Positions 1 to 6,330 of a stretch of DNA of 21,634 nucleotides are shown in pieces. The DNA lies in IMG/VR virus record IMGVR_UViG_3300031857_001602, positions 1 to 21,634 of that record; one strand, 5' to 3'. A program made the translations under genes and the position numbers. A model generated the notes under the pieces. That model had not been told where the DNA came from and did not search any database. It saw nothing but the letters and a program-made list of their open reading frames with translations. Source of the stretch: a virus. The first letter of the stretch is position 1; the number at the start of each line of letters is the position of its first letter.

Positions 1-1111
1 CGAGCTTCGTGAAAGCAGTGCCCGTGGCGTAGTAAGTCAGGTCACCTGCAGTGTAAGAAGCCAGGCCTGTACCGCCGTTGCCCGTTGTCAAGGCGTTGGT
101 GAGGTTTACTGTGCCGCCCACATACAAGCCCTTGGCAATGCCCACACCACCGTCCGTTTGGATGGAGCCGGTGGTCGCGCTGCTGGTGTCAGTCGTGCTA
201 TCAACAGTCAGGGTACCAGTCAGGGTCTGATTGCCCCCAGCGGTGATGTTGCCGGCCAGGAACAAGTTGCGTGGGCGCGTGGCACCCGATGCACCGATGT
301 CGTAGGTGTTGTCAGTAAACAGTAGGTTCGAGGTGATCGTGCTGTTGATGGTCAGCGTGTCAGCAGAGCTGTCGCCGATCGTCACGTTGCCGTTCAAGTT
401 CACGCCACCTGCCAAGGTCAAAGTGCCGCCAACCGTCAGGTTGCGGGACAAGTACATGTCGCGGGGGCGTGTGGCTCCTGACGCACCGATGTCGTATGTT
501 GCGTCGGTGAACAGCAAGTTGCTGTTGATCGTGCCAGGCACAGTGATCAAGTCGCCAGAAGCATTGCCCAGGGCAACCGTGCCATCAAGGGTCGTGGCCC
601 CTGATGCGTTGAGCGTGCTGAACGCGCCGGTGGATGCTGAAGAAGCGCCAATGGGCGTGCCGTCAATTGCGCCACCATTGATGTCGACAAAGTCAAACAT
701 CTGGATGACGTTCGTGCCGTCCACATACAAATGCGCTTTGCGGCCATTGGGAACGGTGATGCCCGTGCCGGCCGATGTCTTCACGGTAATGCTTTGGCCA
801 CCGGTGGTGTTGTTCTGAACAATGTACTGCTTCTGGATGGTAGGAACTACCAGCTCGCGAGTAGCTGTCAAACTACCAAACGTCGAAGTCACGTTCAGCA
901 CCAGCGCACGTGCAGGTTGCGCAGCGTTGGTGTTGGTGATGCTGATGGTCAGGTTGGCATCGGACACGTAGTCAACAGTGCCGTAGCCAATGACAGCCTG
1001 CTCCAGGGCCGTGCCCAGGTTGGTGTTGGTGATGTCGCCCCATGTGCCGGAGTTTTCCCCGGTGGTCATCAGCTCAATCTTGAGGTTACTGGAGTAGGTA
1101 CTTCCTGGCAT
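1..1111 (-). CDS. Tail fibre protein, 3' end cut by window edge
   Basis: The frame is open from ATG at 1111 to base 1 (370 complete codons), so the stop lies outside the window. An AAAGGA ribosome site sits about 8 bases upstream of the start. The N-terminus (MPGSTYSSNLKIELM...GENSGTWGDITN) is of a type I know from phage tail-fibre proteins; it probably anchors the fibre to the tail. The rest is rich in Gly, Thr, Asn and Ser with alternating hydrophobic residues, as in trimeric beta-fibres. A block of about 64 residues occurs twice: DIGASGATRPR begins at residue 207 and again at 271, each preceded by NLLFTD and followed by a short GG-containing linker. It is the last gene of the visible operon, after another fibre-like gene. 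The expected role is host recognition on the virion. The missing C-terminus would carry the receptor-binding tip. The fibre class is clear, the receptor unknown. Confidence 0.85.
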   Translation of the reverse strand, partial: MPGSTYSSNLKIELMTTGENSGTWGDITNTNLGTALEQAVIGYGTVDYVSDANLTISITNTNAAQPARALVLNVTSTFGSLTATRELVVPTIQKQYIVQNNTTGGQSITVKTSAGTGITVPNGRKAHLYVDGTNVIQMFDFVDINGGAIDGTPIGASSASTGAFSTLNASGATTLDGTVALGNASGDLITVPGTINSNLLFTDATYDIGASGATRPRDMYLSRNLTVGGTLTLAGGVNLNGNVTIGDSSADTLTINSTITSNLLFTDNTYDIGASGATRPRNLFLAGNITAGGNQTLTGTLTVDSTTDTSSATTGSIQTDGGVGIAKGLYVGGTVNLTNALTTGNGGTGLASYTAGDLTYYATGTAFTKL

Positions 1112-1121
1112 TTTTTTTCCT

Positions 1122-2024
1122 TTACGTTAGGACCTGGGTCCAAGTCACTGTATTTCCATCATTGACAATGACCCAATTTCCTGACTGTGAATCATCCACA
1201 TTTTGCCAGTTAGGCGTCTGATTGTCATCTATTACACTCCAAACGAGCACGGTTCCGACCTGCCCTTGTGCAGAAACGCCAGTGACGAAAGCGCTTGCGT
1301 TGGCAGCAACTGCGACAGTGCCAACCGATCCAATGGCCACGAGCCCTGTGACGGGCACATTACCGGCTGCTTCAATGCTCACATTTCCGATAGCGCCCAG
1401 GGCCTGGACACCAGTGACAAAGACGTCAACGTCGGCCTGGTGATCGACACTGCCGACCTCGCCAACACCTTGAACACCAACGACAAAGACATCAGCGTTC
1501 GCGGCTACCGTGACGTTACCCAAGGCCGTCGTGCCAACAACACCCGTCACCAGGACATTGGCGTCGCCGGTCATGTCTACCTGGCCAACCTGGCCCGTAG
1601 CGCTTACGCCCGTGACATCAACATCTGCATTGGCTGTAACGGTGACACTGCCGACCGAGGCGGTGGCAGAAAGACCGGTGACAGGGACATCGGCACCTGC
1701 CTCAATGGATACGCTGCCGACGTCCGCTGTGGCGCTTACGCCCGTGACATCGACATTGGCATCGGCTGCAATGGCCACACTGCCGACGGCACCCGTGGCA
1801 CTGACCCCTACAAGGTCGACATTTGCCGTGCCAGTGGCCGTGGCCTGGCCAATAAACCCCGTGGCTGAGACGCCCGTCAGGACGACATCAGCATTGGCTG
1901 TAACGGTGACAGAACCGACCGCGCCTGTCCCCAGGGGAAGCTCTGGTTGAGCATTTCCCCAGGTGGACTGGCCCCAGCCTACCGAGGCATTCCAGCCCGT
2001 AAAAGCAACGGTCGCATCTGCCAC
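1122..2024 (-). CDS. Fibre-like virion protein made of 22-residue repeats
   Basis: This 300-residue protein starts with GTG at 2024; no ATG lies nearby and AGGCGG precedes the start. Residues 1-42 carry a Trp-rich segment (WNASVGWGQSTWG) and a proline-leucine turn. Residues 43-262 are ten back-to-back copies of a 22-residue unit with consensus near ANADVxVTGVSATGxVGSVxV. Each has two short beta-strand patterns separated by Gly turns, which suggests a regular beta-solenoid or fibrous shaft. Residues 263-300 change to three Trp-centred repeats (IDDNQTPNW, VDDSQSGNW, VNDGNTVTW), a C-terminal arrangement I associate with marine and freshwater phage fibres. It lies between a small beta-rich tail protein and the long tail fibre, so an adhesin or fibre shaft is the best guess. 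It has almost no cysteine, lysine or arginine. The exact role and receptor are unknown. Confidence 0.8.
   Translation of the reverse strand: MADATVAFTGWNASVGWGQSTWGNAQPELPLGTGAVGSVTVTANADVVLTGVSATGFIGQATATGTANVDLVGVSATGAVGSVAIAADANVDVTGVSATADVGSVSIEAGADVPVTGLSATASVGSVTVTANADVDVTGVSATGQVGQVDMTGDANVLVTGVVGTTALGNVTVAANADVFVVGVQGVGEVGSVDHQADVDVFVTGVQALGAIGNVSIEAAGNVPVTGLVAIGSVGTVAVAANASAFVTGVSAQGQVGTVLVWSVIDDNQTPNWQNVDDSQSGNWVIVNDGNTVTWTQVLT
1239..1898 (-). repeat. Ten tandem 66-bp coding repeats
   Basis: The DNA for residues 43-262 of the fibre-like gene consists of ten in-frame 66-base units without insertions or deletions between them. The units differ at many bases while keeping the protein pattern (TGVSAT, VGSV, ANADV), so the array is old or under protein-level selection rather than a recent expansion. 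The copies in the 3' half of the gene are the most diverged (for example TGVQALGAIGNV). Confidence 0.85.
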
Positions 2025-2035
2025 GTCACCGCCTA

Positions 2036-2473
2036 TTAGGCGATTCGGATGATGGCGCTTGTAGCGTCAGCAGTCGGGAAGATGATGGTGAACGTGCCAC
2101 TGGTGGACGTCTTTGCACCGCCAAAATCCAAAATACAGACGGAAGGGTCGCCCGCAGCCGTGTTGTTGTAGATCATCGCGCCGTAGGCTGTAATCGTTGC
2201 ACTGGTGAACGACAGGTCAGCGAAGTCCGTGAACGCAGTCGTGCCACTGGATGTGGGCGTGACGTTGGTCAACGCGCCGCCGCCAGCAGCATAAGAACCA
2301 GAGTTGGCCACCTCATTGGTGTTGGTGTACGCAGTCGTTGCGGCCGTGAAGGACGCACTGTTGTCGTACAAAGCCAGCTTGAACTCGTTGCCGGTTCCAG
2401 TGGTGAAGTTGTGTACACCTTTCATCAGCTCCACTTTGAAGCTGGTGCACATGTAATTGCCTGAAAATGCCAT
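2036..2473 (-). CDS. Small beta-rich phage structural protein
   Basis: This is a 145-residue protein with ATG at 2473 and a strong AGGAGAT ribosome site that overlaps the end of the upstream gene. The N-terminus MAFSGNYMCTSFKVELMKG, the FKLALYDNSASF segment, the internal YGAMIYNN and the terminal FPTADATSAIIRIA match a family I recall in many marine and freshwater phages near tail genes. The composition is Thr/Ser/Ala/Gly-rich with alternating hydrophobic residues, as in an immunoglobulin-like or jelly-roll beta-sandwich. There is no signal peptide or membrane segment. It lies between the connector block and the fibres, so it is probably a virion surface or tail component. The precise position in the particle is not known; a head-decoration role is an alternative. 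Confidence 0.7.
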   Translation of the reverse strand: MAFSGNYMCTSFKVELMKGVHNFTTGTGNEFKLALYDNSASFTAATTAYTNTNEVANSGSYAAGGGALTNVTPTSSGTTAFTDFADLSFTSATITAYGAMIYNNTAAGDPSVCILDFGGAKTSTSGTFTIIFPTADATSAIIRIA

Positions 2474-2475
2474 TT

Positions 2476-2763
2476 TTAATCTCCTAACAAATGAACCAAG
2501 TCGGGGTGACCTGCCTCGCGCAGGCGCAAGGCGATAGTTGCTCGGTCCTGTTCAACCGCCTCTCTCAGGTAAAACGCCACGACTTGCTTGACGCTATCTT
2601 TGAAAGCTCTTGCCTGGGCCTGCACGGCCGGATGCGACTGATCTCCGACATAGATGATCTTGTCGGCAGCGCGCGCGGCCAGCTCTTCGGGAGTCCATCC
2701 ACGCGATTGCGTGGTCTCGACAAAGACGCTGCCTACATGTACGGGGGCTGGTGCTGTGATCAT
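2476..2763 (-). CDS. Conserved small phage protein beside connector genes
   Basis: This 95-residue protein starts at ATG 2763, which overlaps the upstream stop as ATGA, so translation is probably coupled. After a short Pro/Val-rich N-terminus come RGWTPEELAARAADKIIYV and then amphipathic helices (AFKDSVKQVVAFYLREAVEQDR, then IALRLREAGHPDLVHLL). The pattern 'R-G-x-TPEE-ϕ-A-x-R-A-x-DKI ... QA-x-AFK ... DR-T ... L-x-x-AGHP-x-L' recalls a small family found next to connector genes in pelagic phages. It is largely helical and soluble, with no enzymatic motif. A minor virion or assembly role near the head-tail joint is inferred only from position. Function unknown. Confidence 0.7.
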   Translation of the reverse strand: MITAPAPVHVGSVFVETTQSRGWTPEELAARAADKIIYVGDQSHPAVQAQARAFKDSVKQVVAFYLREAVEQDRATIALRLREAGHPDLVHLLGD

Positions 2764-3419
2764 GGTCCAGGTGAATCCGATTTAAGTGGAATACGAAGCA
2801 TACCGTCACGATATTCGTCACGGCGGCGACGGCCCTGCTGTTCTGTGCCAAGACCTTGAATGGCCTCTTTGTAAGCCTGTCGGAAATACATCATCATTTC
2901 AGACGGGCCCTTCGTGTAGCTGTAGGCTTGAATCAAGCAAGCGTACAACAGCGCCTCTGGAGCATTATTGCTGATCCAGGTCGTTGGATTGGTTGAAGAC
3001 AGCTGTGTTGGACGATAAATGTAGCCCAGCTCCACACTGTAGTTCTGGTTCGGCGTAGGCGCAATGTAGAACGTGTTCTGGTCCCACACCGAATAGTATT
3101 TTGGAGTGCCCTGAGTGCTGCCATTGGCCCAGTACTCTTTCATGAAAGAGGTGTCCCGGAAGTCCAGGAATAACTGATCGCCACTGGCGGGCGTCAGGAT
3201 CATGTAGCGGTGCGTCAAGAGGTCAGCAGGCGCGGCCAGGAACTTGTTGCCCTGGGTCATGCTGCCGGTGACTTCCAGCTTAAACACGTCCAAATCAATT
3301 TCGCGAAGAATCTGGTTCTCCGCCATCGTGATGAAGACGTTGATCACCGGCTCGGTGAAGACATTGCTGCCCACCTCGGTGTAGTTTCGAATGTTGGTGA
3401 CAAGTTCGTTGTAGGTCAT
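2760..3419 (-). CDS. Head-tail connector (adaptor)-like protein
   Basis: This is a 219-residue protein; ATG 3419 overlaps the upstream stop by four bases (ATGA). The N-terminal part (MTYNELVTNIRNYTEV, then FITMAENQILREIDLDVFK) is helical. The middle has the beta-rich signature PKYYSVWDQNTFYIAPTP followed by YSVELGYIYRP, typical in my experience of phage head-completion, adaptor or tail-tubular-A-type proteins. A helical region with WISNNAPEALLYACLIQAY and MMMYFRQAYKEAI follows, and the C-terminal tail is Arg-rich (GRRRRDEYRDGM). Proteins of this kind form a ring below the portal and join head to tail. It follows a second adaptor-like gene and a CxxC protein. The assignment rests on recalled family patterns rather than an alignment; the exact equivalent in P22 or T7 is uncertain. 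Confidence 0.68.
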   Translation of the reverse strand: MTYNELVTNIRNYTEVGSNVFTEPVINVFITMAENQILREIDLDVFKLEVTGSMTQGNKFLAAPADLLTHRYMILTPASGDQLFLDFRDTSFMKEYWANGSTQGTPKYYSVWDQNTFYIAPTPNQNYSVELGYIYRPTQLSSTNPTTWISNNAPEALLYACLIQAYSYTKGPSEMMMYFRQAYKEAIQGLGTEQQGRRRRDEYRDGMLRIPLKSDSPGP

Positions 3420-3766
3420 GTGATACTCACTGTCACTGAACCGACAACGCCCTGCGCAATGAGCGCCTGGTCCTGCACATACGGTTGCATGTTAGTGCCG
3501 CCTCGGACGCTGCCGTAGCTTTGGAAAGCCGTAAAGCCTGGCGCGCCAACAAAGACGGACACAGGCTCAATACGATCGGGTCTTGGGTCACGCAATGCGA
3601 TTGCGTCACCTCGGTAGCGCAGCGGTTCAAGCTGCGGTTCTTTTGGCTCGTAATCATCGGGGCAGACCATGAAACCGCGCCAGTTCTTACGCAGCGTGTT
3701 GTAGTGGTAGCGTTGGCCACAGTAGTCGCACAAGCCGTAAGAATACTTGCCGGTTGCAAAGGCCAT
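3416..3766 (-). CDS. Small CxxC (zinc-ribbon-like) phage protein
   Basis: This 116-residue protein has ATG at 3766, one base after the upstream stop, and ends inside the next start (ATGA). Residues 13-16 are CDYC and a third cysteine lies at about residue 35 in MVCPDDYE. The aromatic/His segment GQRYHYNTL lies between, so a half zinc-ribbon (C-x2-C-x18-C, possibly with a His or Asp ligand) is likely. The motif is followed by EPKEPQLEP, a proline-rich linker. The C-terminal half is Gly/Val/Thr-rich and contains no obvious domain. Similar 'CDxCG...CP' proteins occur between connector genes in aquatic phages. The position suggests a minor structural part or assembly factor; metal binding is inferred and the function is unknown. 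Confidence 0.72.
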   Translation of the reverse strand: MAFATGKYSYGLCDYCGQRYHYNTLRKNWRGFMVCPDDYEPKEPQLEPLRYRGDAIALRDPRPDRIEPVSVFVGAPGFTAFQSYGSVRGGTNMQPYVQDQALIAQGVVGSVTVSIT

Positions 3767-3767
3767 C

Positions 3768-4433
3768 TCACACCCCCAAATCCGGTACGAACTGCACGCT
3801 GGCAGTGTCGCGGTCCTCCATCGCAGCGCGGAGGAAGTCCTCCTCGTAGATCGCCTTGAGCGCCGAAGCGCGTTCAGCAGCGAACTTGAGCGACAGGTAG
3901 TAAGCCAGGCCTGATGTCAGGCATGGCAGGAACCGGAAGTTGACATCCGCATCGTTTGTGTACGCGCCAGCATCTTGGATGCGGCGGATGCGGTAATAGA
4001 CAAAGGTGTAGTCCTGGTCCGCTGCGGGATAGAAAAATACCTTTGGAATGTTTGTGCGCTGAACGTAAAACTGCGCAGGGCGAGCCTGCGTGGTTTTATC
4101 GGGCACATTGAGCCAGTCTTCTCGGCTGATTCGCTCAATGTAAACGTCGGTGTTGATACCTTGGTTGTTTTGGCGAATGACGGCCTCAAGCACGTTGACA
4201 ACAGATGCGTCCAATGAAATTTCATTGATGCCCGCTGTCAACGGGTAAGTGGCTTGCTCAATGGTCCACAGGTTTAACCCGCGATTGGCCCAATCAAGGA
4301 ACAGCAAGTTGAGCGAGCGACGTGCCGACGTGAGCTGATAGCCACTCGTCGGCCGCATGCCGCAGCGCTCAAATGCCTCTTCGATTAAGTCATCAATCGA
4401 CAGGTTAAATGTGGTTGTGCCCGAGGTGGCCAT
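3768..4433 (-). CDS. Head-tail adaptor-like (P22 gp4-type) protein
   Basis: This is a 221-residue protein whose ATG at 4433 follows the upstream TAA with no gap. The N-terminus LSIDDLIEEAFERCGMRP, then LTSARRSLNLLFLDWANRGLNLW, gives two helices. A beta-rich middle follows (YPLTAGINEISL, VYIERISREDWLNV, PAQFYVQR, VFFYPAADQDYTFVYYRIRR), then a helical C-terminus with FLPCLTSGLAYYLSLKFA. This order of elements is what I know from tail-accessory or head-completion proteins of podoviruses, which bind beneath the portal after packaging. It is paired with a second adaptor-like gene 350 bases downstream, and such pairs are common. No lysozyme-like catalytic site is visible. Confidence in connector identity is moderate; the exact homologue is not established. 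Confidence 0.65.
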   Translation of the reverse strand: MATSGTTTFNLSIDDLIEEAFERCGMRPTSGYQLTSARRSLNLLFLDWANRGLNLWTIEQATYPLTAGINEISLDASVVNVLEAVIRQNNQGINTDVYIERISREDWLNVPDKTTQARPAQFYVQRTNIPKVFFYPAADQDYTFVYYRIRRIQDAGAYTNDADVNFRFLPCLTSGLAYYLSLKFAAERASALKAIYEEDFLRAAMEDRDTASVQFVPDLGV

Positions 4434-4670
4434 TTAGCACATGCCGCCTTTTTTGTAGCCCTTGGCCATCATGCCACCGCCCATTTTGCCGATGGGCTTG
4501 CCCATGGCCATGCGCTTGTGCTCATTGATGTTGCCTTTGTTGGCCATACCGCCTTTTTTCATCATCACGGGACCAGTAGTTTTACTGGGCGCGGACATCA
4601 TTTTGTTTTTTGGACCGCTCTCAACGGCTCCACCGCCACGAGTGGCGCAACCCATACCTTTTCCAGCCAT
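4434..4670 (-). CDS. Tiny Met/Gly/Lys-rich KKGG protein
   Basis: The chosen ATG at 4670 gives 78 residues and sits about 8 bases after AAGGAG. An in-frame TTG at 4676 is less well placed. The protein is extremely rich in Met, Gly and Lys and contains MMKKGGMANKG and a terminal MAKGYKKGGMC, with a single cysteine at the very end and another in GMGCATRGGG. There is no recognised fold, and it is probably disordered. Its neighbour upstream has the same KKGG motif, and the two look like diverged relatives. Such peptides recur in freshwater phage genomes as I recall, but no function is known. A DNA- or capsid-interior-binding role is possible from the basic charge. The tight spacing (two bases from the previous stop, zero to the next start) supports real translation. 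Confidence 0.65.
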   Translation of the reverse strand: MAGKGMGCATRGGGAVESGPKNKMMSAPSKTTGPVMMKKGGMANKGNINEHKRMAMGKPIGKMGGGMMAKGYKKGGMC

Positions 4671-4672
4671 GA

Positions 4673-4855
4673 TCAAGCTCCTTTTTTCATTGCACGGCCC
4701 TTGACGTCGGCCGTTTTACGAGAAACAGCACGACCCATCTTGTCCGATGCGGACTTCTTGGCCATACCACCTTTTTTCATCTTGCCAACGCCATCAGCGG
4801 CAAAAGATGGCACTGATTTGCCATCTTTTTTAACCATTTTCATTGCTGCTTTCAT
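4673..4855 (-). CDS. Tiny basic KKGG protein
   Basis: This is a 60-residue protein with ATG at 4855 and AGGA eight bases upstream. About one residue in four is Lys or Arg. The central KMKKGGMAKKS repeats the motif of the next gene, and the terminal RAMKKGA is related. The N-terminus MKAAMKMVKKDGK may form a short amphipathic helix. It has no aromatic core and is probably disordered or folds only on binding. It starts four bases after the stop of the XhlA-like gene. Function unknown; the charge suggests contact with nucleic acid, membrane or the capsid inner surface. Confidence 0.65.
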   Translation of the reverse strand: MKAAMKMVKKDGKSVPSFAADGVGKMKKGGMAKKSASDKMGRAVSRKTADVKGRAMKKGA

Positions 4856-4859
4856 GTCA

Positions 4860-5102
4860 TCATCCTTTTCTCATGTCATCGAGCTTTTGCTCAATTCGAT
4901 TGAACCTCTGATCCATGTGAATGACAAGTTTTTCAACCCGATCATCCACCTCTTTTCGGGTGATATGGTCCCTGGCAACTTCTTCGCGGGTGCGGTTCAG
5001 CAAAATGCTGATACGACCAAGCTCATCGAACTTGCTTTTAAGCAAGAATCCCATGAGACCCACGATGGCTGTTAAAACCACGTTCCATACCATCATTTCC
5101 AC
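4860..5102 (-). CDS. XhlA/holin-like small membrane protein
   Basis: This 80-residue protein begins with GTG at 5102 directly after the upstream TAA. GGAGG lies six bases before the GTG, which favours it over the two ATGs at 5096 and 5093. Residues about 5-21 (VWNVVLTAIVGLMGFLL) form one membrane segment. The remainder is a charged helix with heptad-like spacing (FDELGRISILLNRTREEV, then VDDRVEKLVIHMDQRFNRIEQKLDDM), suggesting a cytoplasmic coiled coil. The layout of one terminal membrane helix plus a coiled coil recalls XhlA-type haemolysin/holin accessory proteins and similar small proteins in aquatic phages. No endolysin gene is present nearby, so a lysis role is not proven. A structural membrane-contact role is an alternative. 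Confidence 0.65.
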   Translation of the reverse strand: MEMMVWNVVLTAIVGLMGFLLKSKFDELGRISILLNRTREEVARDHITRKEVDDRVEKLVIHMDQRFNRIEQKLDDMRKG

Positions 5103-5387
5103 TTAGCACCTCCAGCGCTTGCGCGCTTGGCGAAGCCTGCTGTTTGGGTCCTTGGCAGCTTCAGGAAAATCCTTCATCTGGCCCTCGGACCGCGCGCAAT
5201 ACGATGCCCTGCGCTTTGCCTCTGCAGCCGACGGTGTCTTGGTAGTCACCGCCGTCTTCAGTTTGCTTCCAGGGTTGGCCTTGCGAAACGCTGCCACGCC
5301 TTTTTTGGTCATGCCGGCACCTTCCTTGGTCGGGCGGAAGTTACCGCTCTTGACCGAGGTTTTGATGCCCATGCCTTTGGAAGCCAT
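5103..5387 (-). CDS. DUF6321-like small basic phage protein
   Basis: This 94-residue protein has ATG at 5387 sharing one base with the upstream TAA (TAATG), which implies coupled translation. The stretch KTSVKSGNFRPTKEGAG, the segment GVAAFRKANPGSKLKTAVT and the end RRASYCARSEGQMKD...ARKRWRC fit a family widespread in aquatic phages that I recall as DUF6321. The C-terminal part contains two cysteines (SYCAR and the terminal WRC) and many Arg and Lys. It probably is a small nucleic-acid-facing or virion-internal protein; nothing enzymatic can be seen. It lies in the middle of the structural operon. The family label is from memory and should be confirmed; function unknown. Confidence 0.75.
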   Translation of the reverse strand: MASKGMGIKTSVKSGNFRPTKEGAGMTKKGVAAFRKANPGSKLKTAVTTKTPSAAEAKRRASYCARSEGQMKDFPEAAKDPNSRLRQARKRWRC

Positions 5388-5686
5388 TACGCAGGTGCTC
5401 CGCCTTCGTACAGTAAAGTGACGCTTGTCACTTCAGCCGAACCGAAGGTAATGTAGATGCCGTCTTCAAACAAGATGCCCATGTCTGGGATCATCAAGTC
5501 CTGTGAACCCGCTGAGGCAGGGGTAATCAGCGACAAACGGGCTGTGCCGCTGCTACCGCCGTCCTTGAGGACAACGGAAGAGGCGGTAGCGGTGTTTGTG
5601 AAGTAGACCCCCAGCAGACGCGCGCGGCCAGCGACAGCCGCCGCAGACGACGTCTTCTGTACCGACTTGATATTGCTGGCGCTCAT
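5387..5686 (-). CDS. Small beta-rich phage structural protein
   Basis: This is a 99-residue protein with ATG at 5686 and a strong GGAGG ribosome site seven bases upstream. After a short Ser/Ala-rich N-terminus comes ARLLGVYFTNTATASSVVLKDGG, then TARLSLITPASAGSQDLMIPDMGILFEDGIYITFG. This is a strand-rich pattern seen in small virion surface or decoration proteins of marine and freshwater phages. It contains no cysteine, membrane segment or catalytic motif. It follows another beta-rich virion protein by 12 bases and overlaps the DUF6321-like gene by one base. A minor capsid or tail decoration role is inferred. The exact family name is not known to me. Confidence 0.65.
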   Translation of the reverse strand: MSASNIKSVQKTSSAAAVAGRARLLGVYFTNTATASSVVLKDGGSSGTARLSLITPASAGSQDLMIPDMGILFEDGIYITFGSAEVTSVTLLYEGGAPA

Positions 5687-5698
5687 GTCGGCCTCCTA

Positions 5699-6163
5699 TT
5701 ACGAGGCTTGAGTGAAGGTGATGCCAGCAGCAACCGCGCAGAAACCCTTGGCGAACCAGGAAGTACCATCACTGATCACGGTGACCGTGTCGCCTGCGAC
5801 CGCTTGAGCGTCCACAAAACTGATGGTGTCGTCCGCAGTGCCAGTATCGCCAGCAGCACCAGAGGCAGGGTATGCCTGGCCCTTGATGATGTTTGCGCTG
5901 GAGCCAGTCACCACGGTGTAGCTTGCGCCAGAAGGAGCAGTCTTCACAATGAAGGTGTAGGTCAAGCCTGCCACAGGAGCGGGGAGAGTGGTTGCGAATT
6001 CAGTTGCAGAATTCAAAAAGAAAACGGTGCCAGATTGTGCAGCAGTCAGTGTGGAGGCTGCCGTCAATTCAGTATAGGCGACAGTGCCAGTGACGCTGCC
6101 AATGACGTTGCCAATGAAGCCATTGGTGGACGTAACTGGACCGGAGAAGGTGGTAGATGCCAT
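5699..6163 (-). CDS. Beta-rich virion protein, possible head fibre or decoration
   Basis: This is a 154-residue protein with ATG at 6163 and AAGGAA about eight bases upstream. The N-terminus MASTTFSGPVTSTNGFIGNVIG, followed by GSVTGTV, resembles the N-terminal anchor of head-fibre and decoration proteins that carry FxGPVxSxxGF...G repeats. The rest (FFLNSATEFATTLPAPVAGLTYTFIVKTAP, later NIIKGQ and DTVTVISDGTSWFAKG) is a Thr/Ser/Ala-rich beta domain often found at the end of such proteins. It is the first gene after the capsid terminator and starts a second transcription block with its own leader. It is likely displayed on the capsid surface. A tail-associated role cannot be excluded. Confidence 0.7.
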   Translation of the reverse strand: MASTTFSGPVTSTNGFIGNVIGSVTGTVAYTELTAASTLTAAQSGTVFFLNSATEFATTLPAPVAGLTYTFIVKTAPSGASYTVVTGSSANIIKGQAYPASGAAGDTGTADDTISFVDAQAVAGDTVTVISDGTSWFAKGFCAVAAGITFTQAS

Positions 6164-6188
6164 GATTGGTTCCTTACATGCAAGTGGA

Positions 6189-6231
6189 GTACATCTGTCT
6201 GCATGTCGTCAGCCGGGACTGTCAGATGTAC
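6189..6231 (-). promoter_or_regulatory. 9-bp inverted repeat in the leader of the second block
   Basis: GTACATCTG (6189-6197) and CAGATGTAC (6223-6231) are perfect inverted arms separated by 25 bases. They lie between the capsid terminator and the start at 6163. There is no T-run after the arms, so it is not an intrinsic terminator. It could be an operator for a dimeric protein or a leader hairpin that protects or controls the message. A TATATT box at 6253-6258 (minus strand) lies upstream, but no convincing -35 box goes with it. Confidence 0.45.
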
Positions 6232-6275
6232 CGGAAACCCCGGAATGCGTCCAATATAACCTATTTCTAAAAAAA

Positions 6276-6301
6276 GAAAAAGGGGCCGAAGCCCCTTTTT
6301 T
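6276..6301 (-). terminator. Intrinsic terminator after the major capsid gene
   Basis: On the minus strand GGGGC pairs with GCCCC around a TTCG tetraloop (6287-6290). The stem is extended by flanking A:T pairs and followed by a T-rich run. UUCG is an unusually stable loop. The hairpin starts 30 bases after the capsid stop codon, so it separates very high capsid expression from the downstream block. Flanking A and T tracts make it potentially bidirectional. Confidence 0.9.
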
Positions 6302-6330
6302 CTCGGCCGGGAACCCCCAACCCTTTTCGC

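Noticed and set aside
1122-2024. Antisense open frames on the plus strand of the repeat gene (146 and 221 codons)
   Set aside because: They mirror the 66-base repeat array and have no ribosome sites; the minus-strand frame has the typical fibre ends.
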